64,000 nt of DNA from Allobosea sp. OK403 (GCF_900113835.1 NZ_FOQV01000001.1:1116001-1180000); one strand, 5' to 3'. Numbered from the stretch's first letter, positions 19,939-28,940 are shown. Notes: generated from the sequence alone by a model not told the origin. Numbers and translations are program-made.

Positions 19939-21692
19939 GCGGCGCGATCGCAGCGAGGCAACATCGGACGGGTTGGCGGCTGCCGCGTCTCGGACCGCTC
20001 TGGCTCGCGCTGCCCGGCGTCATCTTCCTCGGCGTCTTCTTCGCCTATCCGGTCGCGCAGCTCCTGGGCCTGAGCCTCGTCGATCCCGCGACCGGCGCCT
20101 TCTCGACAGCCACCTATCAGCGCATCGCCGGCACGGATGTCTATCTGCGCGTGCTCGGCATCACCTTCCGCATCGCCGGCTACACGGCCCTGTATTCGCT
20201 CCTGATCGGCTATCCCCTGGCCTATTGGCTGGCGCGCCTGCCGGACATGTTCCGCGGCCGCATGCTGCTCTTCGTCATGGTGCCGTTCTGGACGAGCTAT
20301 CTCGTCAAGACCTTTGCCTGGATGATCGTGCTCGGCCGCAGCGGCATCATCAATGCGCTGGCGACGGGCTCGGGGATCGTCGATCAGCCGCTGGCGCTGC
20401 TCCACAACGAGTTCGGCGTCATGGTCGGCATGGTTCACGCCATGGTGCCGCTGGCGGTGATGACGCTTCTGCCGGTCATGGCCGGCATCGATCGGCGCCT
20501 CGTCCAGGCGGCGCAGACGCTTGGGGCCTCGCCCGCTCACGCCTTCTGGCTGGTCTATTTCAAGCTCTCGCTGCCCGGCGTCGCCGCCGCGGGACTGCTC
20601 GTCTTCATCTCATCGCTCGGCTTCTTCATCGTGCCGGCCTTCCTCGGCGGTCGCCGCGAGACCATGCTGGCGCAGCTCATCATCACCCAGATCCAGGAGC
20701 TGCTGAACTGGCCCTTCGCGGGAGCCCTCGCGGCCATGATGCTAGCGACCGCGCTGATCTCCTGCTGGCTCTATGACCGGCTCTTCGGCCTCTCGACCAT
20801 TGCGGGCGGCTCCGCACAGGTTAGCACAGGACGCATCCGCGATCTCGGCCTCGTCATCCTCGGCTGGATCGCGGCGCTGGCGGGCAAGCTCGCTGCGCTG
20901 ACCCGCATGGTTCTCGGCAAGCGCGGCAGTGGCCTGCTCCTGCCGCTCTTCGCCTGGGTCACGATCGCCTTCCTCGTGGTACCGACGCTGCTCGTGATCC
21001 CGTTGGCCTTCACCTCCTCGCAATTCCTCGAATTTCCGCCCCCGGGCTATAGTCTGACCTGGTTCGAGACCTATTTCGCCTCACCGCTCTGGATCCAGGC
21101 GACGATCCGCTCCTTCCTCGTCGCCTTCGCCACCGCGGTCGCAGCGACGACGGTCGGCGGCTTCACGGCGCTGGCGCTGGCCAACAGCCGCACGCGCTGG
21201 GGCGGGCTTATCTTCGCTTTCTTTCTCGCGCCGATGATCGTGCCGCGCATCGTGATCGCGGTCGGGCTGTTCTATCTGTTTGCCCGGACGGGCCTGATCG
21301 CGACGGATCTGGGCCTCATCATCGGCCATACCGTGCTGGCGATCCCGTTCACGCTCGTCACCATCGCCGCCGTGCTCAAGAGCTACGACCAGCGCCTCGA
21401 CCAGGCCGCCGCGACGCTCGGCGCCAATCGCCTGCGCACCCTGGTCGGTGTGACGATTCCCTTGGTGAAAGGCGGTTTGGTGGCCGCCTTCCTCTTCGCC
21501 TTCATCACCTCTTTCGACGAGCTGACGATCGCGATCTTCGTCAGCGGCGGCATCAAGACGACCCTGCCCAAGCAGATGTGGGACGACATGATCCTGCAGT
21601 TGAATCCGACCTTGGCGGCCGTCTCCGTGGTCGTCTTCGTGGTGGTCACAGTGATGCTCGTGACCGCAGAACGCTTCCGCCGCACGCCTTGA
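19935..21692 (+). CDS. ABC transporter permease, fused PotB-PotC type
   Basis: A 585-residue protein with two complete binding-protein-dependent permease domains in one chain. The first (about 20-285) has the EAA-type loop AAQTLGASPAHAFWLVYF, and the second (about 315-580) has AAATLGANRLRTLVGVTIP. Most polyamine-type importers use two separate permeases (PotB and PotC). Here a short linker rich in hydrophobic residues joins them. The ATG overlaps the ATPase stop by 4 bp. The fusion should form a pseudo-heterodimer with two copies of the ATPase. Confidence 0.9.
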   Translation: MSGAIAARQHRTGWRLPRLGPLWLALPGVIFLGVFFAYPVAQLLGLSLVDPATGAFSTATYQRIAGTDVYLRVLGITFRIAGYTALYSLLIGYPLAYWLARLPDMFRGRMLLFVMVPFWTSYLVKTFAWMIVLGRSGIINALATGSGIVDQPLALLHNEFGVMVGMVHAMVPLAVMTLLPVMAGIDRRLVQAAQTLGASPAHAFWLVYFKLSLPGVAAAGLLVFISSLGFFIVPAFLGGRRETMLAQLIITQIQELLNWPFAGALAAMMLATALISCWLYDRLFGLSTIAGGSAQVSTGRIRDLGLVILGWIAALAGKLAALTRMVLGKRGSGLLLPLFAWVTIAFLVVPTLLVIPLAFTSSQFLEFPPPGYSLTWFETYFASPLWIQATIRSFLVAFATAVAATTVGGFTALALANSRTRWGGLIFAFFLAPMIVPRIVIAVGLFYLFARTGLIATDLGLIIGHTVLAIPFTLVTIAAVLKSYDQRLDQAAATLGANRLRTLVGVTIPLVKGGLVAAFLFAFITSFDELTIAIFVSGGIKTTLPKQMWDDMILQLNPTLAAVSVVVFVVVTVMLVTAERFRRTP

Positions 21693-21721
21693 ACCCGATT
21701 TGCGACGATCCAGAGAATCTC

Positions 21722-23251
21722 ATGCCTTTCGATGATGACGGCTTTGTCGGCCTGCTGAACGAGCGCGCCCTGCGCGATCCCGACGGGACCTATGCCCGCT
21801 TCAACGGCGAGCCGGTGAGCTATGGCGCGCTCGACCGGCAGGCCTCGACCTTTGCCGCTCATCTGCGCGCAGCCGGCATAGCGCCCGGCGAGCGCGTCGC
21901 GGTGATGATGCGCAACAGCATCGCCGCGATCGCCTGCGTTTTCGGCCTGGCCAAGGCTGGCGTCGCCTGGGTTCCCGTCAACGCGCAGCAGCGCGGCGAA
22001 GGGTTGCGCTATCTGCTGAGCCATTCCAGCCCGCGGCTCGTCATCGTCGATGACGACCTCGCCGCGCTCGTCACCGAGGCGCTGCCCTCGAGCGATGCGC
22101 CCACGATCCTCATCCACGGACCGGCCGGCGGTCTCGATGCCATCCTCACCGAGACCAGCGCTTTCGACCAACCGCCGCCGGCGCCCGATGCGGTGTTCGC
22201 GATCATGTACACATCGGGCACCACGGGACGCCCCAAGGGCGTCATCGTCTCGCATCGCATGCTGCGGCTGGCGGCCGAGGGCGTCGGCCTCGTCTCCGCG
22301 GCGCAGGCGGGAGAGGTGCTGTTCGTCTGGGAGCCGCTCTATCATATCGGCGGAGCACAGCTCCTGCCCCTGCCGATGATCCGCGACGTCACGCTCGCCA
22401 TGGTCGAGCGCTTCAGCGCCAGCCGTTTCTGGGCGCAGGTCAAGGCGGAGGGCGCGAGCCATATCCATTATCTCGGCGGCATCCTGCAGATCCTGCTGAA
22501 GCAGCCGCCCGGCCCGCTCGACCGCGATCATGGCGTCCGCATAGCCTGGGGCGGCGGCTGCCCGCCCGATATCTGGCCGCAATTCCAGCAGCGCTTCGGC
22601 GTCGAGATCCGCGAGTGCTACGGCATGACGGAAGCCTCCAGCATCACCACCTGCAACGACAGCGGCGTGGTGGGTTCGGTCGGCCGTTGTATGCCGTGGT
22701 TCGGCGTTGCACTGCTTGGCCCTGACGGCCACCCCGTACCCACCGGCGAGCGCGGCGAGATCATTGTCGAGACCACGCTGCCGGGCGCGCTCTTCCCGGG
22801 CTATCTCGACAATCCCGAGGCCACCGCAAAGGCGCTGCGCAATGGCAGGCTGCACACCGGCGATCTCGGCTCCTTCGACACCGACGGGAACCTCTATTTT
22901 CACGGCCGCATGACCGACAGCGTGCGTTGCCGCGGCGAGAACGTCTCGGCCTGGGAGGTCGAACATGTCGCCGCCGAGCACGAAGCGGTGGAAGACTGCG
23001 CCATGATCGGTGTCGCAGCCGATATTGGCGAGCAGGACATCAAATTATTCGTGAAGCCGCGCGAAGGCGCGCTTCTCGACCCCGCGACCCTGTCGGACTG
23101 GCTCGGCCGTCGGCTCGCCCCCTATCAGAACCCGCGCTATATCGCGCTGGTCGACGAGTTCGAGCGCACGGCAAGCCAGCGCATCATGAAGCACAAGCTG
23201 TCGCCCCGGCTCGATGATTGCTGGGACCGCGCCGCACTGGTGGAGCGTTGA
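21722..23251 (+). CDS. Acyl-CoA ligase (AMP-forming, CaiC-like)
   Basis: A 509-residue ANL-superfamily enzyme that activates a carboxylic acid with ATP and CoA. It has the P-loop-like motif MYTSGTTGRPKGVIVSH, the A5-type YGMTEAS motif, the hinge region HTGDLGSFDTDG followed by GRMTDSVRCRGENVSAWEVE, and near the C-terminus ASQRIMKHKL with the catalytic Lys. ATG 21722 gives a normal N-terminus. It lies 29 bp after the permease. With the hydratase upstream it recalls the carnitine/crotonobetaine gene pair, but the substrate is uncertain. Confidence 0.85.
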   Translation: MPFDDDGFVGLLNERALRDPDGTYARFNGEPVSYGALDRQASTFAAHLRAAGIAPGERVAVMMRNSIAAIACVFGLAKAGVAWVPVNAQQRGEGLRYLLSHSSPRLVIVDDDLAALVTEALPSSDAPTILIHGPAGGLDAILTETSAFDQPPPAPDAVFAIMYTSGTTGRPKGVIVSHRMLRLAAEGVGLVSAAQAGEVLFVWEPLYHIGGAQLLPLPMIRDVTLAMVERFSASRFWAQVKAEGASHIHYLGGILQILLKQPPGPLDRDHGVRIAWGGGCPPDIWPQFQQRFGVEIRECYGMTEASSITTCNDSGVVGSVGRCMPWFGVALLGPDGHPVPTGERGEIIVETTLPGALFPGYLDNPEATAKALRNGRLHTGDLGSFDTDGNLYFHGRMTDSVRCRGENVSAWEVEHVAAEHEAVEDCAMIGVAADIGEQDIKLFVKPREGALLDPATLSDWLGRRLAPYQNPRYIALVDEFERTASQRIMKHKLSPRLDDCWDRAALVER

Positions 23252-23252
23252 G

Positions 23253-24347
23253 ATGAACAGCTGCGATATCCTGATTTCGGGCACAGGCGGCTTCGCCGCC
23301 CGCATCGCCTTCGACATCGCCGCGACCGCGGAAGAGCCGGTGCATGTCACCATCGCCGGCCGCAACCAGGAGCGGCTGCGCTGGCTGCGCACTGCCGCCA
23401 ACGCCCGCGCCGCCCTGTTCGGCAAACCGGCGCGCTTCGACACGCACGCGATCGACCTGCTGGCGCCCGACGCTGCCGACGCAGTGCTCGCAGCGACCGG
23501 TCCGCGCATCCTGGTGCAGGCCGCCTCGATCCAGACCTCGCAGGTCATCGCCCAGCGCGGCAATGCCTGGACGCGCCTTGTTGCCGAGGGTGGCCTGAGC
23601 GCGACCGCCGTCTTCCAGGCCCTGATCAGCGCCCGTGTCGCGGCGGCGATCACCCGCTCTGGCAAGCCGATCACGCTCGTGAACTGCAGCTTCCCGGATG
23701 TCGTCAACAGCATCATCACGGCGCTCGGCCACGATGTCGCCTGCGGCATGGGCAATGTCGCCATCCTGTCCAACGTCTTCGCCGGCTCGGCTTCCGTTCC
23801 GGCCGGCGCGGAGGTCAAGGTTCTCGCCCATTATCAAAACCTCGCGGCCTGGCGACGCCCTCCGGCTGAGCGGGGTGGAAGGCCGCCGCGCGTCTGGATC
23901 GACGGCCGCGAGGTCGACGACGTCTTCGCCCGCTTCGCGGATATCCAGCTGACACCCGAGCCGGTGATCGAGATTTCCGGCGCCAGCGGCGTGCCGATGC
24001 TGCTCGCCATGGCGGTAGGTCGGGAGTGGCGCGGCCATGTTCCGGGGCCGAACGGCCTGCCAGGCGGTTATCCCGTGCGATTGAGCGAGGGAACGCTGAG
24101 ACTCGATCTGCCCACGGGACTCACCCAGGAGGAGGCGGTGGCCTGGAACGCGGCGTTCGAGCAGGAGAACGGTCTGGTGGTTTCACCGACTGGCGAGGCC
24201 CGCTTCAACGGCGTGCTGCGCGAGCAGCTAACGGCGCACCTGCCCGAGCTCGCAGCCGGCTTCTCGGTCAGCGAGCTGGAAAGCGTGTGCCAAACCCTGC
24301 TTGGCGTCAGAGATCGGCTTATGACTATGACTTCTGGCGATCACTAA
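23253..24347 (+). CDS. NAD(P)-binding protein, saccharopine-dehydrogenase-like
   Basis: A 364-residue protein opening MNSCDILISGTGGFAARIAFDIA, a Rossmann motif (GTGGFAAR), followed by VTIAGRNQERL, where a dinucleotide-binding basic residue is expected. The layout resembles saccharopine dehydrogenase/homospermidine-synthase-like proteins. It is the last gene of the IclR-linked operon, starting 1 bp after the ligase stop. The reaction is unknown. It could oxidise or reduce an amine or hydroxy intermediate of the imported compound. Confidence 0.7.
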   Translation: MNSCDILISGTGGFAARIAFDIAATAEEPVHVTIAGRNQERLRWLRTAANARAALFGKPARFDTHAIDLLAPDAADAVLAATGPRILVQAASIQTSQVIAQRGNAWTRLVAEGGLSATAVFQALISARVAAAITRSGKPITLVNCSFPDVVNSIITALGHDVACGMGNVAILSNVFAGSASVPAGAEVKVLAHYQNLAAWRRPPAERGGRPPRVWIDGREVDDVFARFADIQLTPEPVIEISGASGVPMLLAMAVGREWRGHVPGPNGLPGGYPVRLSEGTLRLDLPTGLTQEEAVAWNAAFEQENGLVVSPTGEARFNGVLREQLTAHLPELAAGFSVSELESVCQTLLGVRDRLMTMTSGDH

Positions 24348-24385
24348 CAATGACCCCAGCGCGGTCGTCCAGCCGCTGCCGCCGC

Positions 24386-25126
24386 TTAGACCGCTCGAAC
24401 TTGGGCAAGGCGCTTGATTGAGAACTCGTCGTCCCAGCAGACGGCGGCTTCCCATGCGGCCGATGCTTGCGCGGCGATGTCATGCACGACGCCATCGAGA
24501 CCCGCAGCGTTGTGGGGCAGCACCAGATCGAGATCGGGGACGTCAACACGCGACTCGTCCCAGTCGATCAGCCCGACCCGACCTGCGGTCATGTGGATGT
24601 TGCGCGGGTTGGGGTCGCCGTGGACGACGCAGCTCGGACGTCCGACGAGCCGCGCCCACGCGGCTCGGCATCGAGCAACGCCCTCAGGCGGCATCGCCCC
24701 GAGGTTGATCCTCGTCCCGGTCTCGGCGTGCAGGAGGTCGGTCGACGATCGCCAGCCCGGACGCTGCGGCCAACCCGCCGTCAACCGATGCAGCCGGCGG
24801 AGCGTGTCGGCCACGCGACGCCAGTCGGCCTCCGTCTGAGGCGGTCCCCCCTCCACATATGTCATGACCACCAGACCGTCCGCGAACAGCTGGCCGTCTG
24901 CCGTCGGGATCGGCACCGGCACGGTCAGGCCTTCACGGTCGAGGTATTGGAGGAGCTCGGTCTCCCATGCGAGGTCAGCGTCGCTCCTCTTACCAAGACG
25001 ACCGACCGCGAGGCGCCCGCGGACGCGCACGCTCCATACGTTGTTGGCGACCCCGCCAGCGAGTGGCTCGATGCGAGCTACGTCGTCACCCCATCGACTG
25101 AGTGCCTCCCATCCCATTAGCGACAT
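24386..25126 (-). CDS. Aminoglycoside phosphotransferase-family kinase
   Basis: A 246-residue APH/choline-kinase-fold protein. The catalytic loop is VVHGDPNPRNIHM and the metal-binding motif is LIDWDESRVD. An N-lobe nucleotide region (LAGGVANNVWSVRVRG) precedes them. The chosen ATG at 25126 has GAGG 5-8 bases upstream. A longer in-frame start at 25177 adds 17 residues. It lies 130 bp downstream of the encapsulin-operon NADH dehydrogenase on the same strand, so readthrough is possible. The substrate is unknown and resistance should not be assumed. Confidence 0.8.
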   Translation of the reverse strand: MSLMGWEALSRWGDDVARIEPLAGGVANNVWSVRVRGRLAVGRLGKRSDADLAWETELLQYLDREGLTVPVPIPTADGQLFADGLVVMTYVEGGPPQTEADWRRVADTLRRLHRLTAGWPQRPGWRSSTDLLHAETGTRINLGAMPPEGVARCRAAWARLVGRPSCVVHGDPNPRNIHMTAGRVGLIDWDESRVDVPDLDLVLPHNAAGLDGVVHDIAAQASAAWEAAVCWDDEFSIKRLAQVRAV

Positions 25127-25256
25127 CAAAGCCTCGATTTGGTGCGCCTGTAGATCGGGCCTCCCGGCAGATACCATCCAGCCTTTTTGCGCGGGGTTGA
25201 CCTTTCATCACTTTGCCGGGCAGCGGAAATTGCAGCCGCGGCCAGAGGTAAACGCT

Positions 25257-26537
25257 CTAATTCGGTGCCTCGCCTTTCTTCGCTTCGCCTTGCGTGATGA
25301 GGCGGGCGCTGCGCTGCCCGCTGATATAGATCCACAGCCAGCTCAAGGCGACGGCCAGACGGTTGCGCAATCCGATCAGGAAGAAGATGTGAGCGATGCC
25401 CCACATCCACCAGGCGAAGCGGCCTTTCAGCTTGATCCAGCCGAAATCGACGATTGCCGCACGCTTGCCGATCGTCGCGAGATTGCCGGCGTTCTTGTAA
25501 CGGAATGGCGGCGGCACGCTTGCGTCGCTCAACCGGGCCTTGATCACCGCGGCGACATAGCGTCCCTCCTGTTTGGCCGCCGGCGCGACGCCAGGGACGA
25601 GCTTTCCATCCACCCCGGCGACATGGGCGGTATCGCCGATCACAAAGATGTTCGGATATCCGGGGGCGGTGAGGTCGCCCTCCACAAGAACCCGCCCTGC
25701 CCGGTCGGCGGGCGCATTCAGCCAATCGGCCGCCGGCGAAGCCGCGACGCCCGCGGCCCACAAAATCGTCCTTGCCGGGAGAAACTCTTCGCCGAGCTCG
25801 ACACCGTCCTCGCCGCATTTTGAGACGGCGTGCCCGAGCTTGATCTCGACCCCGAGACGCATCAGCGCCTGGTGGGCGTAAGCCGATAGATCCTCGCTGA
25901 AGCCGGAGAGGATGCGCGGGCCTGCTTCGATGAGAACGACGCGTGCGCTGCGCGTGTCAAAATTGCGGAAATCACCGTGCAACGTATCTCGGGCGAGCTC
26001 GGCGATCGTGCCGGCGAGTTCCACGCCGGTCGGGCCTGCGCCGATGATCACGAAGGTCAGGAATGTGGCGCGCCGGGCTTCGTCTGTTTCCCACTCCGCC
26101 TGCTCGAAGGCCGACAGGATGCGACGCCTGATCTTGGTTGCATCCTCGAGGGTTTTCAGGCCAGGCGCATGGGGCTCCCATTCATCGTGGCCGAAATAGG
26201 CATGGCGCGCGCCGGTCGCCAGAATCAGGGTGTCGAAAGCGATCGGCGGCTCACCGTCCAGCAAGACCTCTTTCTCGCCGCGCTTCACGCCCACGACGCT
26301 CCCCAGCAGCGTCGTGACGTTCCTGTGGCTGTGCAGCAAAGCGCGGATCGGCCAGGCGATCTCCGATGTCGCGAGCGAAGCAACCGCCACCTGGTAGAGC
26401 AGAGGCTGGAACAGGTGATGGTTGCGCCGGTCGATGACCGTCATGCGCACCGGAGCGCCCGCGAGGTCGCGCGCCGCTTCGAGACCGCCGAAACCGGCCC
26501 CGACGATGACGACATGATGTGCGGACGGAGCAGTCAT
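25257..26537 (-). CDS. Type II NADH dehydrogenase (NDH-2-like)
   Basis: A 426-residue single-subunit FAD oxidoreductase that would pass electrons from NADH to quinone without proton pumping. It has FAD motif VVIVGAGFGGLEAARDL (residues 9-25), NAD motif FVIIGAGPTGVELAG (about 162-176), the quinone-site-like AAKQEGRY segment and a C-terminal amphipathic/hydrophobic stretch (WWMWGIAHIFFLIG) for membrane association. Its ATG overlaps the encapsulin stop by 4 bp (26534-26537), so it is the third gene of the peroxidase-encapsulin operon. This placement is unusual and suggests a redox link to the compartment. Confidence 0.9.
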   Translation of the reverse strand: MTAPSAHHVVIVGAGFGGLEAARDLAGAPVRMTVIDRRNHHLFQPLLYQVAVASLATSEIAWPIRALLHSHRNVTTLLGSVVGVKRGEKEVLLDGEPPIAFDTLILATGARHAYFGHDEWEPHAPGLKTLEDATKIRRRILSAFEQAEWETDEARRATFLTFVIIGAGPTGVELAGTIAELARDTLHGDFRNFDTRSARVVLIEAGPRILSGFSEDLSAYAHQALMRLGVEIKLGHAVSKCGEDGVELGEEFLPARTILWAAGVAASPAADWLNAPADRAGRVLVEGDLTAPGYPNIFVIGDTAHVAGVDGKLVPGVAPAAKQEGRYVAAVIKARLSDASVPPPFRYKNAGNLATIGKRAAIVDFGWIKLKGRFAWWMWGIAHIFFLIGLRNRLAVALSWLWIYISGQRSARLITQGEAKKGEAPN

Positions 26538-27340
26538 GGGCTCACTGGCGCCAGGACGACAGCGGCTTCCGACGTCAGCATCCGAAACGTGAAAGTCTCC
26601 TGCAGATAGAGCTCAACCATCGTGCTGGAGTGGCTGAGATAACCGATCGAGATATCCTGACCGATATCGAGCTCGAAATCGCCGCCGCGGGTCGTCAGCA
26701 CGAAGCCACCTTCGATCGCCGGCGCCCAGATGATCCCTCCATCCGCGACACGCTCGATGTGATGGAGGAGCGGATAGCCCTCATCGCTACCTCCGCTCGC
26801 AGCGGTGTAAGCCTCGGCACCCAGCACGAGCGCATAAGGGCCATTGACCCCGGCAAGCCGCAACCGACTGACCGCTTGCGCGACAGCGTCCGGATACCCC
26901 CCGATCTTGGAAGGAAACGGTACGACCCGATTGCTGCTGCCTTCGCGAATGCCCTGAATACCCGCCGCGGCATATCCATCGAAAACGGAGCGATCCTCGG
27001 CAAATGCAATCTTGCGCGCCGCTTCCTTCACGGGCGACCAGTCGGAGTCCATTGCGCCGCGCTCGACGGCGTCAATGGCCTGACGCGTCAATTCGAAGGG
27101 CACGCGCAGCTCAACCAAGGCTTTGACCTCGCGCTGCGCCGATTGAACGCCCTCGGCCAACCCTTCGATCTGTTTGAGATGCCCCGTCCCGACGGCCGAG
27201 AGTTCGAGCCCCTTCGGGCCGATCACATCCACGACACGCCGCGCCGCCAAATGACGCTTGAGGGTGCGCGACGCCTCCTCCTCGATCTGCCCCCAGGCGC
27301 TATCGGAGATGGGAGCCAGTTCCCGGTGCAGATTATTCAT
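26534..27340 (-). CDS. Family 1 encapsulin shell protein (linocin M18/CFP29-like)
   Basis: This HK97-fold protein self-assembles into a nanocompartment, typically 60 subunits. The 268-residue length is normal for family 1. The N-terminus, MNNLHRELAPISDSAWGQIEEEA, is the classic start that forms the inner docking helix for cargo peptides. Other recognisable blocks are HLAARRVVDVIGPKG, VPFELTRQAIDAVERG, GPYALVLGAEAYT and GGDFELDIGQDISIGY. The gene overlaps the DyP cargo gene by 8 bp upstream and the NDH-2 gene by 4 bp downstream, so the three are translationally coupled. Confidence 0.95.
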   Translation of the reverse strand: MNNLHRELAPISDSAWGQIEEEASRTLKRHLAARRVVDVIGPKGLELSAVGTGHLKQIEGLAEGVQSAQREVKALVELRVPFELTRQAIDAVERGAMDSDWSPVKEAARKIAFAEDRSVFDGYAAAGIQGIREGSSNRVVPFPSKIGGYPDAVAQAVSRLRLAGVNGPYALVLGAEAYTAASGGSDEGYPLLHHIERVADGGIIWAPAIEGGFVLTTRGGDFELDIGQDISIGYLSHSSTMVELYLQETFTFRMLTSEAAVVLAPVSP

Positions 27341-28427
27341 GTCCCACCTCGTTTTTCAGAGAGCCAATGCCAAGCGAACCGTCGCCTGCGGACACATGCG
27401 GTCGAGCCGTGTCCGCCACTTTCGATTCTTGCGAGATCGCAGCGGCAAGCGGCGGAGCGGCATTCTCCGCCACGACATCGTCCAGGAAGGTCACTGAGGG
27501 CACGAAGAACAGCGTCCCGGTCACCGCGCGGCTGAAGTCGAGCAGCCGATCGTAGTTTCCCGGGGGCCGGCCAATGAACATGTTCTCGAGCATCTGCTCG
27601 ATCCTGCGCGGAGAGCGCGCATAACCGATGAAATAGGTGCCGAACTCCGCGGTTCCGGCATTGCCGAAGGGCATGTTGTCGCGAACGACCTCGAGCGGCT
27701 TTCCGTCCTCGTCGATCGACGTCAAGACATTGTGCGCATAGGGTTTCTTCACGGCATCGGCCTGCTCGATGTCGGAGAGCTTGTATCGGCCGACGATGTT
27801 CTCCTGCTCCTCGACCGGCACCTTGTTCCAGCGCGTCAGGTCATGCAGATACTTCTGCACGATCACGTAGCTGCCGCCGGCGAAGCCTGGGTCTTCATCA
27901 CCGATCACGGCAGCGTCGACCGCATCCTGATCCACCGGATTCTCGGTTCCGTCGACGAAGCCGATCAGGTCGCGGTCGTCGAAATATTTGAAGCCGTGCA
28001 CCTCGTCGACGGTCGTCACCGCGCCTTCGAGCCGCGCCATGAGCTGCGTCGCCAGCTCGAAGCACAGATCCATTCGCGTGGATCGGATGTGGAACAGGAT
28101 ATCGCCAGGCGTCGAGACGGCGTGATGCTGGCCACAGATCTCGCGGAACGGATGCAATTCCTTGGGTCTCGGGGTCCCAAAGAGCCGATCCCATGCGTCG
28201 GAGCCGAATGCCATGACACATGACAACCGCCCCTCGAGATCGCGGAAGCCGACGGCGCGCAGGAGCCCGGACAGGTCGGCGCACAAACCCCGCACGGTCA
28301 CGTCTTGCTCCGCTCCTGGCCTGATCGTCACGACGAGAAATATGGCAGCCCGGGTCAACCTTGCCACGACTGGCTGTGACAGGACGGCGGGTACGCTTGA
28401 GTCCATCATCGATCCGTTCAAGGCCAT
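27333..28427 (-). CDS. Dye-decolourising peroxidase (DyP), encapsulin cargo
   Basis: A haem peroxidase of 364 residues. The DyP signature GFVDG is at residues 156-160 (catalytic Asp159), the likely proximal haem ligand is His232 (KPYAHNV) and the distal Arg is Arg249 (VVRDNMPFG). After a Pro/Ala-rich linker (about 325-345) the chain ends with DGSLGIGSLK (349-358) plus NEVGHE, a textbook encapsulin cargo-loading peptide. The stop overlaps the encapsulin start by 8 bp. The start is uncertain: ATG 28427, or the ATGs at 28409/28406, none with a strong ribosome site. Confidence 0.95.
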   Translation of the reverse strand: MALNGSMMDSSVPAVLSQPVVARLTRAAIFLVVTIRPGAEQDVTVRGLCADLSGLLRAVGFRDLEGRLSCVMAFGSDAWDRLFGTPRPKELHPFREICGQHHAVSTPGDILFHIRSTRMDLCFELATQLMARLEGAVTTVDEVHGFKYFDDRDLIGFVDGTENPVDQDAVDAAVIGDEDPGFAGGSYVIVQKYLHDLTRWNKVPVEEQENIVGRYKLSDIEQADAVKKPYAHNVLTSIDEDGKPLEVVRDNMPFGNAGTAEFGTYFIGYARSPRRIEQMLENMFIGRPPGNYDRLLDFSRAVTGTLFFVPSVTFLDDVVAENAAPPLAAAISQESKVADTARPHVSAGDGSLGIGSLKNEVGHE

Positions 28428-28465
28428 TTATTCAAACCCCAGCGGATCACAGAATCCGCGGAAAA

Positions 28466-28533
28466 GAGAGTTGAACCGTCACCAGCTTCTTCAGATTGAT
28501 GTAGAGATCGTATCCTTGCGTCGATCAACTCTC
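28466..28533. promoter_or_regulatory. Separated inverted repeat upstream of the DyP-encapsulin operon
   Basis: GAGAGTTGA (28466-28474) and TCAACTCTC (28525-28533) are perfect inverted copies about 50 bp apart, 40-105 bp before the DyP start. This could be a split operator or long hairpin. No FixK-type box is present here. The rest of the gap 28428-28685 shows nothing I can assign. Confidence 0.3.
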
Positions 28534-28685
28534 CCAGGTTGAAAACCGTCGCCGCAGCCGCCGTGGTTCGCGGCGCTTCTGGCAACGCGATGGCCGTGTT
28601 TCACCAAGGCGACAGGCGCCTCCACCGCGCTATGTCGCCATTTCAACAATGGTCGAGGCAGCCGATGCGACTGCCTCGAGAGGCA

Positions 28686-28940
28686 TCAGAGATCCACCGG
28701 CCGCCTGGAGTTTTCCTCCTCCAGGGTCACAGCGATATCCGCATTCGCGGAGAGGCGAACCTTGTTCCCCTCGACGCCAGCCACGAAGCCGGCCTCGATG
28801 TAATGATGATGGCCCTCATGCTTCCCGTAGCTGTCGCTCATCTTGAGCTTGATGCGGCCACCCTCGATGCGATCGACCGTCCCGACATGCACACCGTCGG
28901 CCCCGATGACCTCCATGTTCTCCTTGACGCTGTCTTTCAT
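28686..28940 (-). CDS. DUF2171-like small protein
   Basis: An 84-residue acidic protein starting MKDSVKENMEVIGADGVHVGTVDRIEG, a PRC-barrel-like beta pattern of the DUF2171 type, with a His-rich patch (GKHEGHHHYIEAGFV). The ATG at 28940 has AAGGAG about 10 bases upstream. A longer frame to 28985 has no such site. Such proteins are common in rhizobial stress-related clusters but their role is unknown. It precedes the DyP operon by 258 bp on the same strand. Confidence 0.75.
   Translation of the reverse strand: MKDSVKENMEVIGADGVHVGTVDRIEGGRIKLKMSDSYGKHEGHHHYIEAGFVAGVEGNKVRLSANADIAVTLEEENSRRPVDL

Noticed and set aside
21383..22981. A 532-codon minus-strand frame over the acyl-CoA ligase.
   Set aside because: Antisense shadow. 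The plus strand has the ANL motifs TSGTTGRPKG and YGMTEAS.
24386..25126. Aminoglycoside resistance gene.
   Set aside because: Only the general APH fold is seen. Chromosomal phosphotransferase-family kinases of unknown substrate are common, and there is no mobile context.
28496..28515. FixK box before the DyP operon (TTGATGTAGAGATC).
   Set aside because: The second half-site is missing (no TCAA), so it does not meet the pattern of the other sites.
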